A stretch of DNA of 25,604 nucleotides from Candidatus Omnitrophota bacterium (lineage in GTDB: Bacteria; Omnitrophota; Koll11; Zapsychrales; Fredricksoniimonadaceae). The notes under the pieces are model-generated. The model was not told the DNA's origin. It saw nothing but the letters and a program-made list of their open reading frames with translations, and did no database searches. The stretch's first letter is position 1. Each line of letters starts with the position of its first letter. The position numbers and the translations under genes are program-made. Shown in pieces: positions 1 to 7,820 of this stretch. The stretch spans positions 1-25,604 of the forward strand of contig JADFXE010000008.1 in assembly GCA_015233705.1 (NCBI GenBank), in the 5' to 3' direction.

Positions 1-511
1 AACGCCTCCCAGGATTATAACCGATTACCCATTCAAAACTTCAAAGAGGCAAAAATTTTTGAAGGAATGTGAACAGGAGCAGTTAACCAAAAACGCCCAG
101 GAACTCTTGTTGCAGGTGGTTTAATTTGGGGGTGGGGTCACGCCCTGACGAAGAAGGGGTCTTCGCTTTTACCCATCCTCGACCTGATGTGCGAGTGGGG
201 TCAAACAAATAGCCCTCGAAAAACAAATAAATCCAAATAATAACCAACAATACAGTCAGAATAATCAAACACCTCCTGATTTAGAGATAGAATCACCCCC
301 AAAGCCAGTTTCTCGTACTTTTTCCTATTCATATTTATGAGTAATATGCGTACATATCGAGAAACTGCGCAGGGCTAAAACGACTCGATATTAGAGATAG
401 AGAGATAACTTTTGAGCGATTTTCAGGGCTGTGAAGGATGAGATTTTAGAACGAACGAAAAACAAGACTAGCCGCCAAAAATAGATGTCGTAACTGTTTG
501 AAGTGTTTGAA
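1..511. other. Gene-poor region with small repeats
   Basis: No confident gene is seen here. What can be seen: a 10-bp perfect inverted repeat (CAGTTTCTCG at 306-315, CGAGAAACTG at 358-367) around an AT-rich centre that itself holds TCATA/TATGA at 329-340; the 11-mer TTAGAGATAGA at 281-291 and again at 391-401, with its AGAGATAG core inverted at 551-561; a short hairpin (CGAAGA/TCTTCG) at 149-165; and GTGGGGTCA near 132 and 196. A weak small ORF (83-268, minus) is listed separately. The base composition is more AT-rich than in the neighbouring operons, which fits non-coding or recently acquired DNA. Confidence 0.5.
83..268 (-). CDS. Possible small membrane protein (doubtful)
   Basis: This is a 61-codon frame with a TTG start. 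Residues 2-20 are strongly hydrophobic and would make one membrane helix; the remainder is basic and polar with no recognisable domain. In its favour, a perfect Shine-Dalgarno core (AGGAGGTG, 270-277) lies just upstream. Against it, the SD-to-TTG spacing is only about 3 bases, shorter than normal, and the second half covers a hairpin-bearing stretch that looks like non-coding repeat. I do not recognise any family. It may be a chance frame. Confidence 0.2.
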   Translation of the reverse strand: MIILTVLLVIIWIYLFFEGYLFDPTRTSGRGWVKAKTPSSSGRDPTPKLNHLQQEFLGVFG

Positions 512-549
512 CATAAAGAAAGCCCTGACCGGATATCCCGATCAGGGCT
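512..549 (-). terminator. Rho-independent terminator of the tRNA gene
   Basis: Read on the minus strand, AGCCCTGA pairs with TCAGGGCT and the stem continues through a U-G wobble into CGG/CCG. This gives about 12 bp with a five-base GAUAU loop, followed by TTCTTT. On the plus strand the wobble would be a C-A mismatch and there is no T-run, so the structure points to minus-strand transcription. It lies about 40 bases beyond the 3' end of the tRNA. Confidence 0.8.
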
Positions 550-586
550 AATTCTATCTCTCCTCTTTCAAGAAGAGATGCATAAA

Positions 587-663
587 TGGTGGCGGAGACT
601 GGATTTAAACCAGTGACACATCGGGTATGAACCGATTGCTCTATCAGGCTGAGCTACTCCGCC
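587..663 (-). tRNA. tRNA with CAT anticodon (elongator Met or Ile2)
   Basis: A complete cloverleaf can be drawn. The acceptor GGCGGAG pairs with CTCCGCC, followed by discriminator A and an encoded CCA. The D arm is GCTC/GAGC. The anticodon arm is ATCGG/CCGAT with loop TTCATAC. The variable loop is GTGTC, and the T arm is ACTGG/CCAGT. The paired G1-C72 and an anticodon stem without three consecutive G-C pairs argue against initiator tRNA. Elongator Met and lysidine-modified Ile2 both carry CAT and cannot be separated here. Oddly, D-loop position 19 is A rather than G, and T-loop position 56 is T rather than C, so the usual G19-C56 tertiary pair becomes A19-U56. Confidence 0.93.
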
Positions 664-677
664 AGAAAGCGGGTTGC

Positions 678-706
678 ATTTTATGCTAAAGGTAAAAAAA
701 TATCAA
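678..706 (-). promoter_or_regulatory. Sigma70-type promoter of the tRNA gene
   Basis: On the minus strand, a -35 box TTGATA (701-706) is separated by exactly 17 bases from a -10 box TAAAAT (678-683). A start about 7 bases further on would lie just before the mature tRNA 5' end at 663. The promoter sits after the end of the upstream HTH gene, so the tRNA is probably transcribed on its own. Confidence 0.7.
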
Positions 707-730
707 GGATTTTTCAGACGGAATAGCAGG

Positions 731-1036
731 TTATTTGGAAAAAAAGATGATCGCCAGAAGCGCTATGATCACGACGAAAGAAACGACATAGAAATCATTA
801 TAAGCAAAAAAATCTCTCAGCCGTTCCTGGAAGGTATACGGGAATTTCACATTCTCGGAGACAATGGTGCCGGAGGATTTCAGCTGCTGGACCTCGACGC
901 GCTTGAAGCGAAGATACTGGTCCGCGATCCGGTAGGACATGAGCTTCTTCTGCTCGGAAAGCTCCATGACCTTGCCCTCGGAAACACCGATTATCTGCGC
1001 GGCCTCCCTGACTGTCACATACGGGCTTTGTGTCAT
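731..1036 (-). CDS. Excisionase-type HTH protein with C-terminal membrane anchor
   Basis: The product has 101 residues. Residues about 6-55 have the pattern of a MerR/excisionase-like DNA-binding domain (VTVREAAQIIGVSEGKVMEL, then a basic wing). Residues about 82-99 form one hydrophobic helix ending in FFSK, so the protein looks tail-anchored with its HTH in the cytoplasm. The start codon overlaps the stop codon of the bactofilin-HTH gene (ATGA, 1033-1036), implying coupled translation and a shared function. I infer that it binds DNA, or a protein, at the inner membrane; no target can be read from the sequence. Nothing resembling phage integration genes is nearby, so a true excisionase role is unlikely. 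Confidence 0.85.
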   Translation of the reverse strand: MTQSPYVTVREAAQIIGVSEGKVMELSEQKKLMSYRIADQYLRFKRVEVQQLKSSGTIVSENVKFPYTFQERLRDFFAYNDFYVVSFVVIIALLAIIFFSK

Positions 1037-1563
1037 CTGACCATGCCGGAAGTGGCCCAGTTATCGATCTGGGCGCGTTCAAATTTGAGGTTTTCGCCTT
1101 CGCGGATGACCGGGATCTTTCCAGAACGGACAAGCTCCGCAATGGCCCCTTCATCGAGCTCAAGATAGATCGCCAATTCCTTGATATTCATCCATTCATT
1201 GGCCTCCTGAACCGTCATGTGACATCCGCCCTGGAAGACCGCACCCTCCACGATGTTCAGCTTCGGGGTATTAATATCGCCGGTCAACACCGCCGTGGGA
1301 AGAAGCGTCAGCATTTTCGTGACACTGACATTTCCCTTAACCTTACCGGCAATGATGACATTGTCGCCGTTGATATTCGCCTCGACCTGCGCCCTACCGC
1401 CGACCGTCAGGGTGCCGCGGACGTCCAGGCTGCCGGAGAACTGGCCGTTGATCTTCAGGTCCACCGGGTCCTTGAAGGTCAAACTTCCGTGCATCTCGGC
1501 ATTGATCTCAATGGACTTGGTTGTTTCTTCGATACGGGGGGCTTTTTTCTCGCCGAAAGCCAT
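1033..1563 (-). CDS. Bactofilin fused to an excisionase-type HTH domain
   Basis: The product has 176 residues. Residues about 15-116 show the bactofilin (DUF583) beta-helix repeat pattern, for example GSLTFKDPVDLKINGQFSGS, with repeated G-x-hydrophobic rungs. Bactofilins polymerise without nucleotide into membrane-associated cytoskeletal filaments. Residues about 125-172 (MNIKELAIYLELDEGAIAEL and a wing ending NLKFERAQIDNW) form a MerR/excisionase-type HTH, which is not part of classical bactofilins. I chose the ATG at 1563 because AGGGAG lies 8 bases upstream and the protein then starts MAFGEKK, a typical bactofilin N-terminus; an earlier start at 1593 has no such signal. The gene has its own promoter and overlaps the membrane-anchored HTH gene downstream. 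Confidence 0.9.
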   Translation of the reverse strand: MAFGEKKAPRIEETTKSIEINAEMHGSLTFKDPVDLKINGQFSGSLDVRGTLTVGGRAQVEANINGDNVIIAGKVKGNVSVTKMLTLLPTAVLTGDINTPKLNIVEGAVFQGGCHMTVQEANEWMNIKELAIYLELDEGAIAELVRSGKIPVIREGENLKFERAQIDNWATSGMVR

Positions 1564-1603
1564 AATCGATACTCCCTGGTAGGATGGTTGCAATAACAGT
1601 CAT

Positions 1604-1632
1604 TTTATAACAGATTGTGCGTGGCAAGTCAA
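1604..1632 (-). promoter_or_regulatory. Sigma70-type promoter of the bactofilin-HTH pair
   Basis: On the minus strand, TTGACT (1627-1632) and TATAAA (1604-1609) are 17 bases apart, close to consensus. The -35 box overlaps the tsaD stop codon (1629-1631). The leader to the ATG at 1563 is about 35 bases and includes the AGGGAG ribosome binding site. The pair can therefore be expressed independently of the tsaD operon. Confidence 0.75.
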
Positions 1633-2627
1633 CACATGGCCGGCTTTTTCACGGAAGACGCATGATGATAAGCCAGGCCAGCGACCATGGCAGCATTGTC
1701 CATGCACAAAGGCAGCGGTGGAAAATGGACCCGCACTCCGGCAGCCTTGGCACGTTCCTCCAACCGGGTCCTGAGAGAGGAATTCGCCGCCACGCCTCCG
1801 CCGATAAGGAGCGTTGTGGCCTTCTTGCGGCGGCAGGCCAAAAGCGCCTTTTCAACCAAAACGTTCACTACACCCTCCTGAAAGGCATGGGCGACCCGCG
1901 GAATGCTGAAATCCTTGCTCGCCGAATGCCGCTGGGTGTAATAAAGCACCGCGGTCTTGATGCCGCTGAAACTGAAGTCATTGGTCCCCTCAAGGCTGGC
2001 GCAGGAAAATCGAATATCGTTATCCCTTACTGTTTGGGCCAATTTGTCAATAACCGGACCGCCCGGATAGCCCAGGTTTAATATCCGCGCAACCTTGTCG
2101 TAGGCCTCCCCGGGTGCATCATCGCGAGTCTGCCCGAAGACACGAAAAGTCCTGAAGTCCTTGATGAAAAAAAGGCTTGAATGTCCGCCGGAAACAACCA
2201 GACCGACAGCAGGGAGCGGAAATTCTTCAAGAAGGTCCTGCCCCTCATCCGCCTTCTTGTCGACCAGATAATTGGAGTAAATGTGCGCCTCAATGTGATT
2301 GACCGGGATCAGCGACTTCTTCAAAGCAAAACTGAGCGAGCTGGCAAAAGACGCACCAACCAGGAGCGAACCGATCAAACCCGGGTTCCTGGTAAAAGCA
2401 ATGGCATCGATCTTCTCCAACGCAAGGCCAGCGGCTGCCAAAGCCCGGGTGCTCACAATATTGATCCACTCCAGCTGACGCCGGGAGGCAATCTCAGGGA
2501 TGATCCCGCCGTACTTCTGGTGGTCCTTGAGGCTGGATGCAACGACATTGGAAAGGATCAGCCGCCCGTCTTTGACAATACTGGCGGAAGTCTCGTCACA
2601 GGATGTTTCAATTCCCAGAATATTCAT
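1629..2627 (-). CDS. tsaD: tRNA N6-threonylcarbamoyladenosine transferase TsaD
   Basis: TsaD transfers the threonylcarbamoyl group from TC-AMP onto A37 of ANN-reading tRNAs, together with TsaB and TsaE; neither is in the window. The 332-residue protein begins MNILGIETSCDETS, the family's ASKHA-fold N-terminus. It has the metal-binding HIEAH at residues 111-115 and the C-terminal GVAANSSLR and DNAAMVAGLAYH motifs. The start at 2627 is chosen because the family motif begins there; a 12-codon upstream extension has no family support. The start overlaps the end of the deacetylase gene by 20 bases, with GGGAG about 13 bases before the ATG, so coupling is likely. Confidence 0.97.
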   Translation of the reverse strand: MNILGIETSCDETSASIVKDGRLILSNVVASSLKDHQKYGGIIPEIASRRQLEWINIVSTRALAAAGLALEKIDAIAFTRNPGLIGSLLVGASFASSLSFALKKSLIPVNHIEAHIYSNYLVDKKADEGQDLLEEFPLPAVGLVVSGGHSSLFFIKDFRTFRVFGQTRDDAPGEAYDKVARILNLGYPGGPVIDKLAQTVRDNDIRFSCASLEGTNDFSFSGIKTAVLYYTQRHSASKDFSIPRVAHAFQEGVVNVLVEKALLACRRKKATTLLIGGGVAANSSLRTRLEERAKAAGVRVHFPPLPLCMDNAAMVAGLAYHHASSVKKPAMC

Positions 2628-3507
2628 ACTGCTTGATGTACTCCCTGACCGGCAGGAACTCAATACCCTGCTGGCTGAACTTTTCCGTCTCTTCCTTGAT
2701 GATCTTAAGCGTCAAGTCCCGGTCATGGCCGATCATAAGCGCATAACCGCGTTTTCTGGCGATACGCACCGCTTGAGCAAACTGATGTTCAATATAAGCT
2801 CGTTCATTGCGGTTATCCAGAAACACATCCCGACGACCGATCTTCATTTTCTGGGCCTGCGCCGCCTGCAGGCAGACGGAACGCTGGGTCGTCACACTGT
2901 CCACAAAAAAAAGATTGCGCTTCTTAAGCTCGCCGAGGACCGTGTTCATCAGCGCAAGACTTTCCGTGCCCTTGGAACCTGTATGGTTATTGACACCGAC
3001 AACGCCGGACATCTCATCCAGAATGCGCCTGAGCGTCTTTTGCAGGACCGGCGCCGGCATTGAGACCAGCAAAAGATAATCCTTGGCATAATACTCGCGG
3101 GCAGAATACGGCTCCAGCGGCAAATGAAGCATGGGATCCTTGCCGGCAGCCTTGGCGCAGGCAATGATATCCCTTGAGTAAGGCAACCCCGGAAGAATCG
3201 CAACGCCCAGAGGTGCGGAAATATCCTGCAGATACCGGCAGTGGGCCTGGTTATATCCCCAATCATCCAGAATGATCGCGATATGCCCGTTAATCTCTGC
3301 CGGAAGCTTTTGCGCCGGCACCGGCGCCTGCGTCGGTCTCGGCACACCCTTAGGCGGGCGCTTGACCTCATGCGATGACGCACCCCTGACCTTCGCCGAC
3401 GGAACCTTCTTATGCAGGACACATCCGCGGATAAAAAGGGCCGCAACCAGGACCGCGATCCCGATTGTCGCCAGGACTATGACATTATTATTCTCGCGAG
3501 ACGACAT
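2608..3507 (-). CDS. Divergent polysaccharide deacetylase family protein
   Basis: The product has 299 residues. Residues about 8-28 form an N-terminal membrane anchor, followed by a basic and proline-rich linker to about residue 70. The rest matches the divergent polysaccharide deacetylase family (DUF610, YibQ-like): HIAIILDDWGYN, then PLGVAILPGLPYS, MLHLPLEPY and a GVNNHTGS stretch. The family has a NodB-like barrel, but its substrate is unproven in most organisms; an envelope role is inferred. It starts 7 bases after the ctpA stop codon with AAAGGA immediately upstream. Pairing with a CtpA-type protease is common and fits a role in cell-wall hydrolase control. Confidence 0.9.
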   Translation of the reverse strand: MSSRENNNVIVLATIGIAVLVAALFIRGCVLHKKVPSAKVRGASSHEVKRPPKGVPRPTQAPVPAQKLPAEINGHIAIILDDWGYNQAHCRYLQDISAPLGVAILPGLPYSRDIIACAKAAGKDPMLHLPLEPYSAREYYAKDYLLLVSMPAPVLQKTLRRILDEMSGVVGVNNHTGSKGTESLALMNTVLGELKKRNLFFVDSVTTQRSVCLQAAQAQKMKIGRRDVFLDNRNERAYIEHQFAQAVRIARKRGYALMIGHDRDLTLKIIKEETEKFSQQGIEFLPVREYIKQYEYSGN

Positions 3508-3514
3508 ATTTCCT

Positions 3515-4957
3515 TTACGAGCCAGCCTTGGCGGGCTGAAGCTTCTTGTAGACCCTGATCCCCTTGATCACATTGATAGCCGCGCGGATCTGGTTATCAT
3601 CATCCATGCGCTTTTTCACCTCAAGCTCGTGCTTGCGCTTCTCGATCGCGTTGGGATCCGTGATGCCCTGCTCCTCTATTTTGTCAAAGATATCCTTGGC
3701 ATCCTTACGGCCTTTTTTATCCTTTTTATCCGCCTTGTCGCTCTTGGCATCCTTCAGATCATCGTCATCATCCGCATCATCCTCGCCCTTGGGATAGACC
3801 CGCTCGACCACGATATCAGGCGTGATACCGATCTCGTGAATACAAACGCCCGAGGGGGTGAAATACTTGCTGGTGGTCAGGCGCAGGCCGGAACCGTCCG
3901 GCAGAGGAATGACCGACTGCACCGATCCCTTGCCAAAGGACTTGACGCCGAGCGTCACGGCGCGCTTGTTATCCTTGAGAGCGCCGGCCACGATCTCGCT
4001 GCCCGAAGCGCTGCCTTCATTGATCATGAGCACGATCGGCCAGTCCGCGAACTCGTCCTTGGTGTTGTGCGAAATACTCACCGAGTTATCAACCGGATGA
4101 CGGCCTTTGGTCGAGACAATGGTCTTCCCTGCAGGGAGGAACATCTCGCTGATCTTGATGGCGACGTTCAACAATCCGCCCGGGTCATTGCGCAGGTCAA
4201 AAATAAGGGCCGTGGCCCCTTCGTCCTTCATCTTCTTAAGGGCCGCATAGATCTGCTCATAGGAATTCTCACGGAACTCAACGAGCCGGACATAGGCGAT
4301 GCCGTCCTCGATAATATGCGGGTCTTTCACATCCTGAATTTTGATGATCTCTCTGGTGATGTCAAACTCGTGGATCTTGAACTCAGGCTCGCGAAGAACC
4401 GTGATATGCACCTTGGTTCCCGGCTCGCCGCGAAGTTTCTTGACCGCGTCGTTCAGCGTCATCTCCTTGGTCAGGTCCTTTTCGATCTTGACGATCCGGT
4501 CGCCGGCCTTGATCCCCGCTTTCCAGGCCGGAGTGTCCTCGATCGGCGTGATGACCGTCAAAAGGCCATCGCGGACGGAGATCTCGATCCCCAGTCCGCC
4601 GAACTTGCCCTCGGTTTCGGTCTTAAGGTCCTTATATTCGTCAGGCGTCAGGAACTGGCTGTGCGGATCAAGAGAAGACAGCATGCCGGTCAACGCGCCG
4701 TAGATGATGTCCTTGGCCTTTTTCTCCTCAACATATTCCGATTGAATGGTCGTGAGAGCGTAACTAAAAAGCTCAACCTGGGCATAAAGATCATCCGGCT
4801 TGAAACTGTCCTTCTTCTCGGTCTCGACCGCTGCCGAAAGGTTCTCGGTGGGCGGCTCTTTGACCGGCGTCGCGACACCTGTCTGGGAACGCGCCACCGT
4901 CGAAAAAAACACGATCGCGCCAACGACCATCAGGACCGCGAGGAATTTCTTAAACAT
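3515..4957 (-). CDS. ctpA: Carboxy-terminal processing protease, S41 family
   Basis: The 480-residue periplasmic serine protease has a signal peptide or anchor at residues 1-28. An N-terminal helical segment contains DPHSQFLTPDEY (97-108). A PDZ domain follows at about 115-190 (GGLGIEIS, AGIKAGDRI). The S41 core has Ser318 in GSASGSE and Lys343 in SFGKG; the 25-residue spacing matches the family's Ser-Lys dyad. The start at 4957 is supported by AAGGAG 7 bases upstream and overlaps the gatB stop by 8 bases. Residues about 391-421 form an unusual tail: an acidic aspartate run followed by a lysine/aspartate-rich stretch, then a helical C-terminus. The symbol is a family assignment. Confidence 0.95.
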   Translation of the reverse strand: MFKKFLAVLMVVGAIVFFSTVARSQTGVATPVKEPPTENLSAAVETEKKDSFKPDDLYAQVELFSYALTTIQSEYVEEKKAKDIIYGALTGMLSSLDPHSQFLTPDEYKDLKTETEGKFGGLGIEISVRDGLLTVITPIEDTPAWKAGIKAGDRIVKIEKDLTKEMTLNDAVKKLRGEPGTKVHITVLREPEFKIHEFDITREIIKIQDVKDPHIIEDGIAYVRLVEFRENSYEQIYAALKKMKDEGATALIFDLRNDPGGLLNVAIKISEMFLPAGKTIVSTKGRHPVDNSVSISHNTKDEFADWPIVLMINEGSASGSEIVAGALKDNKRAVTLGVKSFGKGSVQSVIPLPDGSGLRLTTSKYFTPSGVCIHEIGITPDIVVERVYPKGEDDADDDDDLKDAKSDKADKKDKKGRKDAKDIFDKIEEQGITDPNAIEKRKHELEVKKRMDDDNQIRAAINVIKGIRVYKKLQPAKAGS

Positions 4958-6383
4958 TTTGTATTCTCCTTTGAATGATCTCATTAAGCTTTTTGGGGTT
5001 GGCCTTCCCCTGCATCTTTTTCATCGCCTGGCCAACAAGAAAACCTGAAGCGCTCCCTTTCCCGGAGCGGATCTGTTCAACGACCGCGGGATTCTCTTTG
5101 ATCGCTTCATCCACGACCTTCTCCAGCAGCGAATCATCCGACACCTGGGCCAGGCCCTTGTCGCGGATCACGGCCTCCACATCCTTACCGGAAACAACGA
5201 CTTCGGCGAGGATATCCTTGCCCACCAGATTACTGACCGTGCCGTCCTCAACGTGCTTGATCAGTGCCGCCAAATTCGTCGGCGTCAGCTTGAGCTCCTG
5301 GATGCCGCATTTTCTGTCGTTAAGCTCCTTCATCAGCTGGACGTTCATCCAGTTGCACACCTTCTTCACATCCGGATGAAGCTTGGCAACCGCTTCAAAG
5401 AAATCCGCAAAGGCCCGATTCTGGATCAGGATCGTCGCATCATAATCCGAAAGCTTGTACTGCGAAATAAAACGCTGCCGCTTGGCGCTCGGCGATTCCG
5501 GCAATTCCCGGCACACAGCCTCGATCTCATCAGCCTTGAGCGTGAACGGCACCAGGTCCGGCTCGGGAAAGTACCGGTAGTCGTGCGCCTGTTCCTTGCT
5601 GCGCATGGAAACGCTCATGCCTTTGGCATCATCCCACAACAGCGTCTCCTGCACGACCTTGCCGCCGGACAGGACGACCCGCGTCTGGCGGTCGACCTCA
5701 TACTCAATGGCGCGCTTGACCGCGCTGAAGGAATTCAAATTCTTGAGCTCTGCCTTGGTGCCCAGAGCGCTCTGCCCCACAGGCCGGATCGAGACGTTGG
5801 CATCACAGCGCAGCGACCCTTTTTCCATGTCACAATCGGACACATCAAGGTAGGACAAGGCCAGCTTGAGGGTTGTCAGATAATCGTAAGCTTCCTGGGC
5901 TGAACGCATATCCGGCTCGGAAACGATCTCGATGAGCGGAGTGCCGGTCCGATTGTAATCCACCAATGAACAATTGCCCGCATCATCGTGAATAAGCTTG
6001 CCCGCGTCCTCTTCCATGTGCGCACGGGTGATGCCGATCCGCTTTTCCTTGCCGTCGGAGGTGACCATCAGAAAACCGTTCTTCGCGATCGGGAAATCAA
6101 ACTGGGAAATTTGGTAATCCTTGGGCAGATCAGGATAGAAGTAATTCTTACGGTCGAATTTGACGAACGTGTTGATCTCGCAATTCAGGGCCAGCCCGAC
6201 CTTCATCCCTGACAAAAGGACCTGGCGGTTGAGGACCGGCAGCGATCCCGGCAGCCCCAGGCACACCGGGCACACGCAGGTGTTCGGCTCAGCGCCAAAG
6301 ACATTACGGCAGCCGCAAAAGATCTTCGTCGCGGTGCCCAGCTGAAGGTGAACTTCCAGACCTATAACCGTTTCAAATTCCAT
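4950..6383 (-). CDS. gatB: Asp/Glu-tRNA(Asn/Gln) amidotransferase subunit B
   Basis: GatB is the kinase and tRNA-binding subunit that activates misacylated Glu-tRNA(Gln) or Asp-tRNA(Asn) for transamidation with ammonia from GatA. The 477-residue protein begins MEFETVIGLEVHLQL and has the family signature FDRKNYFYPDLPKDYQISQ. It carries a four-cysteine zinc site (FCGC ... CVCPVC, about residues 22-40). The C-terminal YqeY-like tail ends GQAMKKMQGKANPKKLNEII. It lies 9 bases after gatA, with AGGA upstream of the ATG. The presence of GatCAB implies that at least one of GlnRS and AsnRS may be absent or bypassed in this organism. Confidence 0.97.
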   Translation of the reverse strand: MEFETVIGLEVHLQLGTATKIFCGCRNVFGAEPNTCVCPVCLGLPGSLPVLNRQVLLSGMKVGLALNCEINTFVKFDRKNYFYPDLPKDYQISQFDFPIAKNGFLMVTSDGKEKRIGITRAHMEEDAGKLIHDDAGNCSLVDYNRTGTPLIEIVSEPDMRSAQEAYDYLTTLKLALSYLDVSDCDMEKGSLRCDANVSIRPVGQSALGTKAELKNLNSFSAVKRAIEYEVDRQTRVVLSGGKVVQETLLWDDAKGMSVSMRSKEQAHDYRYFPEPDLVPFTLKADEIEAVCRELPESPSAKRQRFISQYKLSDYDATILIQNRAFADFFEAVAKLHPDVKKVCNWMNVQLMKELNDRKCGIQELKLTPTNLAALIKHVEDGTVSNLVGKDILAEVVVSGKDVEAVIRDKGLAQVSDDSLLEKVVDEAIKENPAVVEQIRSGKGSASGFLVGQAMKKMQGKANPKKLNEIIQRRIQNV

Positions 6384-6392
6384 GTCTTGATC

Positions 6393-7820
6393 CTAAAGCT
6401 TCGCTCTCTGTGAATGCCAAGGGTGCGCCTGCTCGTAACTGTAGGCGACCCGCAGCAATGTCTCCTCGTCAAAGGCCTTGGTCATGATCTGCAGGCCGAT
6501 GGGCAGCTTCTTGTCATCAAATCCGCACGGGATGGAAATCCCCGGGATGCCAGCCAGGTTCGCCGGAATCGTGAAGATGTCTGAAAGATACATGGACAAA
6601 GGATCGTTCGCCTTCTCGCCGATCTTGAAGGCCGTGGTCGGTGACGTCGGACAAATGATCGCGTCACACTCCGCAAACGCTCTGTCAAAATCCTGCTTGA
6701 TGAGCGTGCGGACCTTCTGGGCGCGAAGATAATAAGCGTCATAATATCCCGACGAAAGGACATAGGTGCCGAGCATGATCCTGCGCTTGGCCTCATTGCC
6801 GAAACCCTTCTGGCGCGTTGTCTCATACATATCGATCAGGGCGGTCTTGCCGGGCTTGTCAGGATACGCGCGCAGGCCGTACTGAACACCGTCGAAGCGG
6901 GCCAAATTGGAGCTGGCCTCGGCTGTCGCCACAATATAATACGTCGCCACTGCATATTCCGTGTGCGGCAAAGAGATCTCCTTGACGACCGCGCCCTGTT
7001 TCTTCAAAGACTCGACCGCCTCGCGCACAGCCTTCAGGACTTCCAGCTGGATACCGTCAATGAAATACTCTTTCGGAATGCCGATCCGCAGGCCCTTCAC
7101 ATCCTTTACCAGTGCCCTGGTGTAATCCGGCACCGGCTTGTCGACCGAGGTCGAATCGCGCTGGTCGAATCCCGCGATGATGTTCAACAGCAGGGCACAG
7201 TCCCTGACGTCCTTGGTGAAAGGACCGATCTGGTCCAGGCTCGAACCAAAGGCAATAAGACCGTAACGTGACACACGGCCGTAAGTTGGCTTCAGGCCCA
7301 CCACGCCACAGAACGCCGCCGGCTGACGGATAGACCCGCCGGTATCACTCCCCAGCGCCCAAACCGCCTGACCTGCCGCAACCGCAGCCGCTGAACCACC
7401 GGAAGAACCGCCCGGAACCCGTTCCAGATCCCAGGGGTTGCAGGTAATGCCGTAGGCCGATGTCTCCGTCGAAGAACCAAAGGCGAATTCATCCATGTTC
7501 AACCCGCCCAAAATAACACCACCCTTGGCCTTGATGCGCTCAATGACGCCGGCATCATACGGCGGCCGGAACCCTGCAAGGATCCTGGACGCACAGGTCG
7601 CCAGCTGACCTTTGATGCAGATATTATCCTTGATACCGATCGGCAGCGGACACTCGCCCGCATTGGCCTCAACCGGGTCATAAAAACGCGCAAAGGCATG
7701 AGTCTTTGCGTTCACAGACTCAGCACGGGCGCGAACAGACGCGGTCACCTCGACGGGCGAACCCTTCCCGGAGGCGATCAGGTCCAGAAGTTCATGGGCT
7801 GTTTGATCGTAGAGGTTCAT
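6393..7820 (-). CDS. gatA: Asp/Glu-tRNA(Asn/Gln) amidotransferase subunit A
   Basis: GatA is the glutaminase subunit, which releases ammonia that is channelled to GatB. The 475-residue protein shows the amidase-signature catalytic triad Lys64 (PIGIKDN), Ser139 (GGSSGGS) and Ser163 ([12 protein letters not shown]), with the same spacing as characterised GatA enzymes. The C-terminal half has [18 protein letters not shown], also typical. The length is normal. The start codon overlaps the gatC stop codon (ATGA), so the subunits are translationally coupled in the order C-A-B. Confidence 0.97.
   Translation of the reverse strand: MNLYDQTAHELLDLIASGKGSPVEVTASVRARAESVNAKTHAFARFYDPVEANAGECPLPIGIKDNICIKGQLATCASRILAGFRPPYDAGVIERIKAKGGVILGGLNMDEFAFGSSTETSAYGITCNPWDLERVPGGSSGGSAAAVAAGQAVWALGSDTGGSIRQPAAFCGVVGLKPTYGRVSRYGLIAFGSSLDQIGPFTKDVRDCALLLNIIAGFDQRDSTSVDKPVPDYTRALVKDVKGLRIGIPKEYFIDGIQLEVLKAVREAVESLKKQGAVVKEISLPHTEYAVATYYIVATAEASSNLARFDGVQYGLRAYPDKPGKTALIDMYETTRQKGFGNEAKRRIMLGTYVLSSGYYDAYYLRAQKVRTLIKQDFDRAFAECDAIICPTSPTTAFKIGEKANDPLSMYLSDIFTIPANLAGIPGISIPCGFDDKKLPIGLQIMTKAFDEETLLRVAYSYEQAHPWHSQRAKL

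Noticed and set aside
149..170. Plus-strand terminator from the CGAAGA/TCTTCG hairpin followed by four T
   Set aside because: The stem has only 6 bp, the T-run is short, and no plus-strand gene precedes it.
587..663. Initiator tRNA(fMet)
   Set aside because: It has a normal G1-C72 pair and lacks the three G-C pairs at the base of the anticodon stem that mark initiators.
731..1563. Prophage or integrative element remnant suggested by excisionase-type HTH domains
   Set aside because: There is no integrase, recombinase or phage gene. The domain is fused to a bactofilin and the other protein carries a membrane anchor. A tRNA gene lies nearby but no repeat of its 3' end was noticed.
3272..4978. 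568-codon open frame on the plus strand opposite ctpA and the deacetylase gene
   Set aside because: It is antisense to two well-recognised genes, has no family likeness and reflects codon-position bias of the real genes. The plus-strand frames opposite rsmA/pdxA (10263-11495) and trpE are rejected for the same reason.
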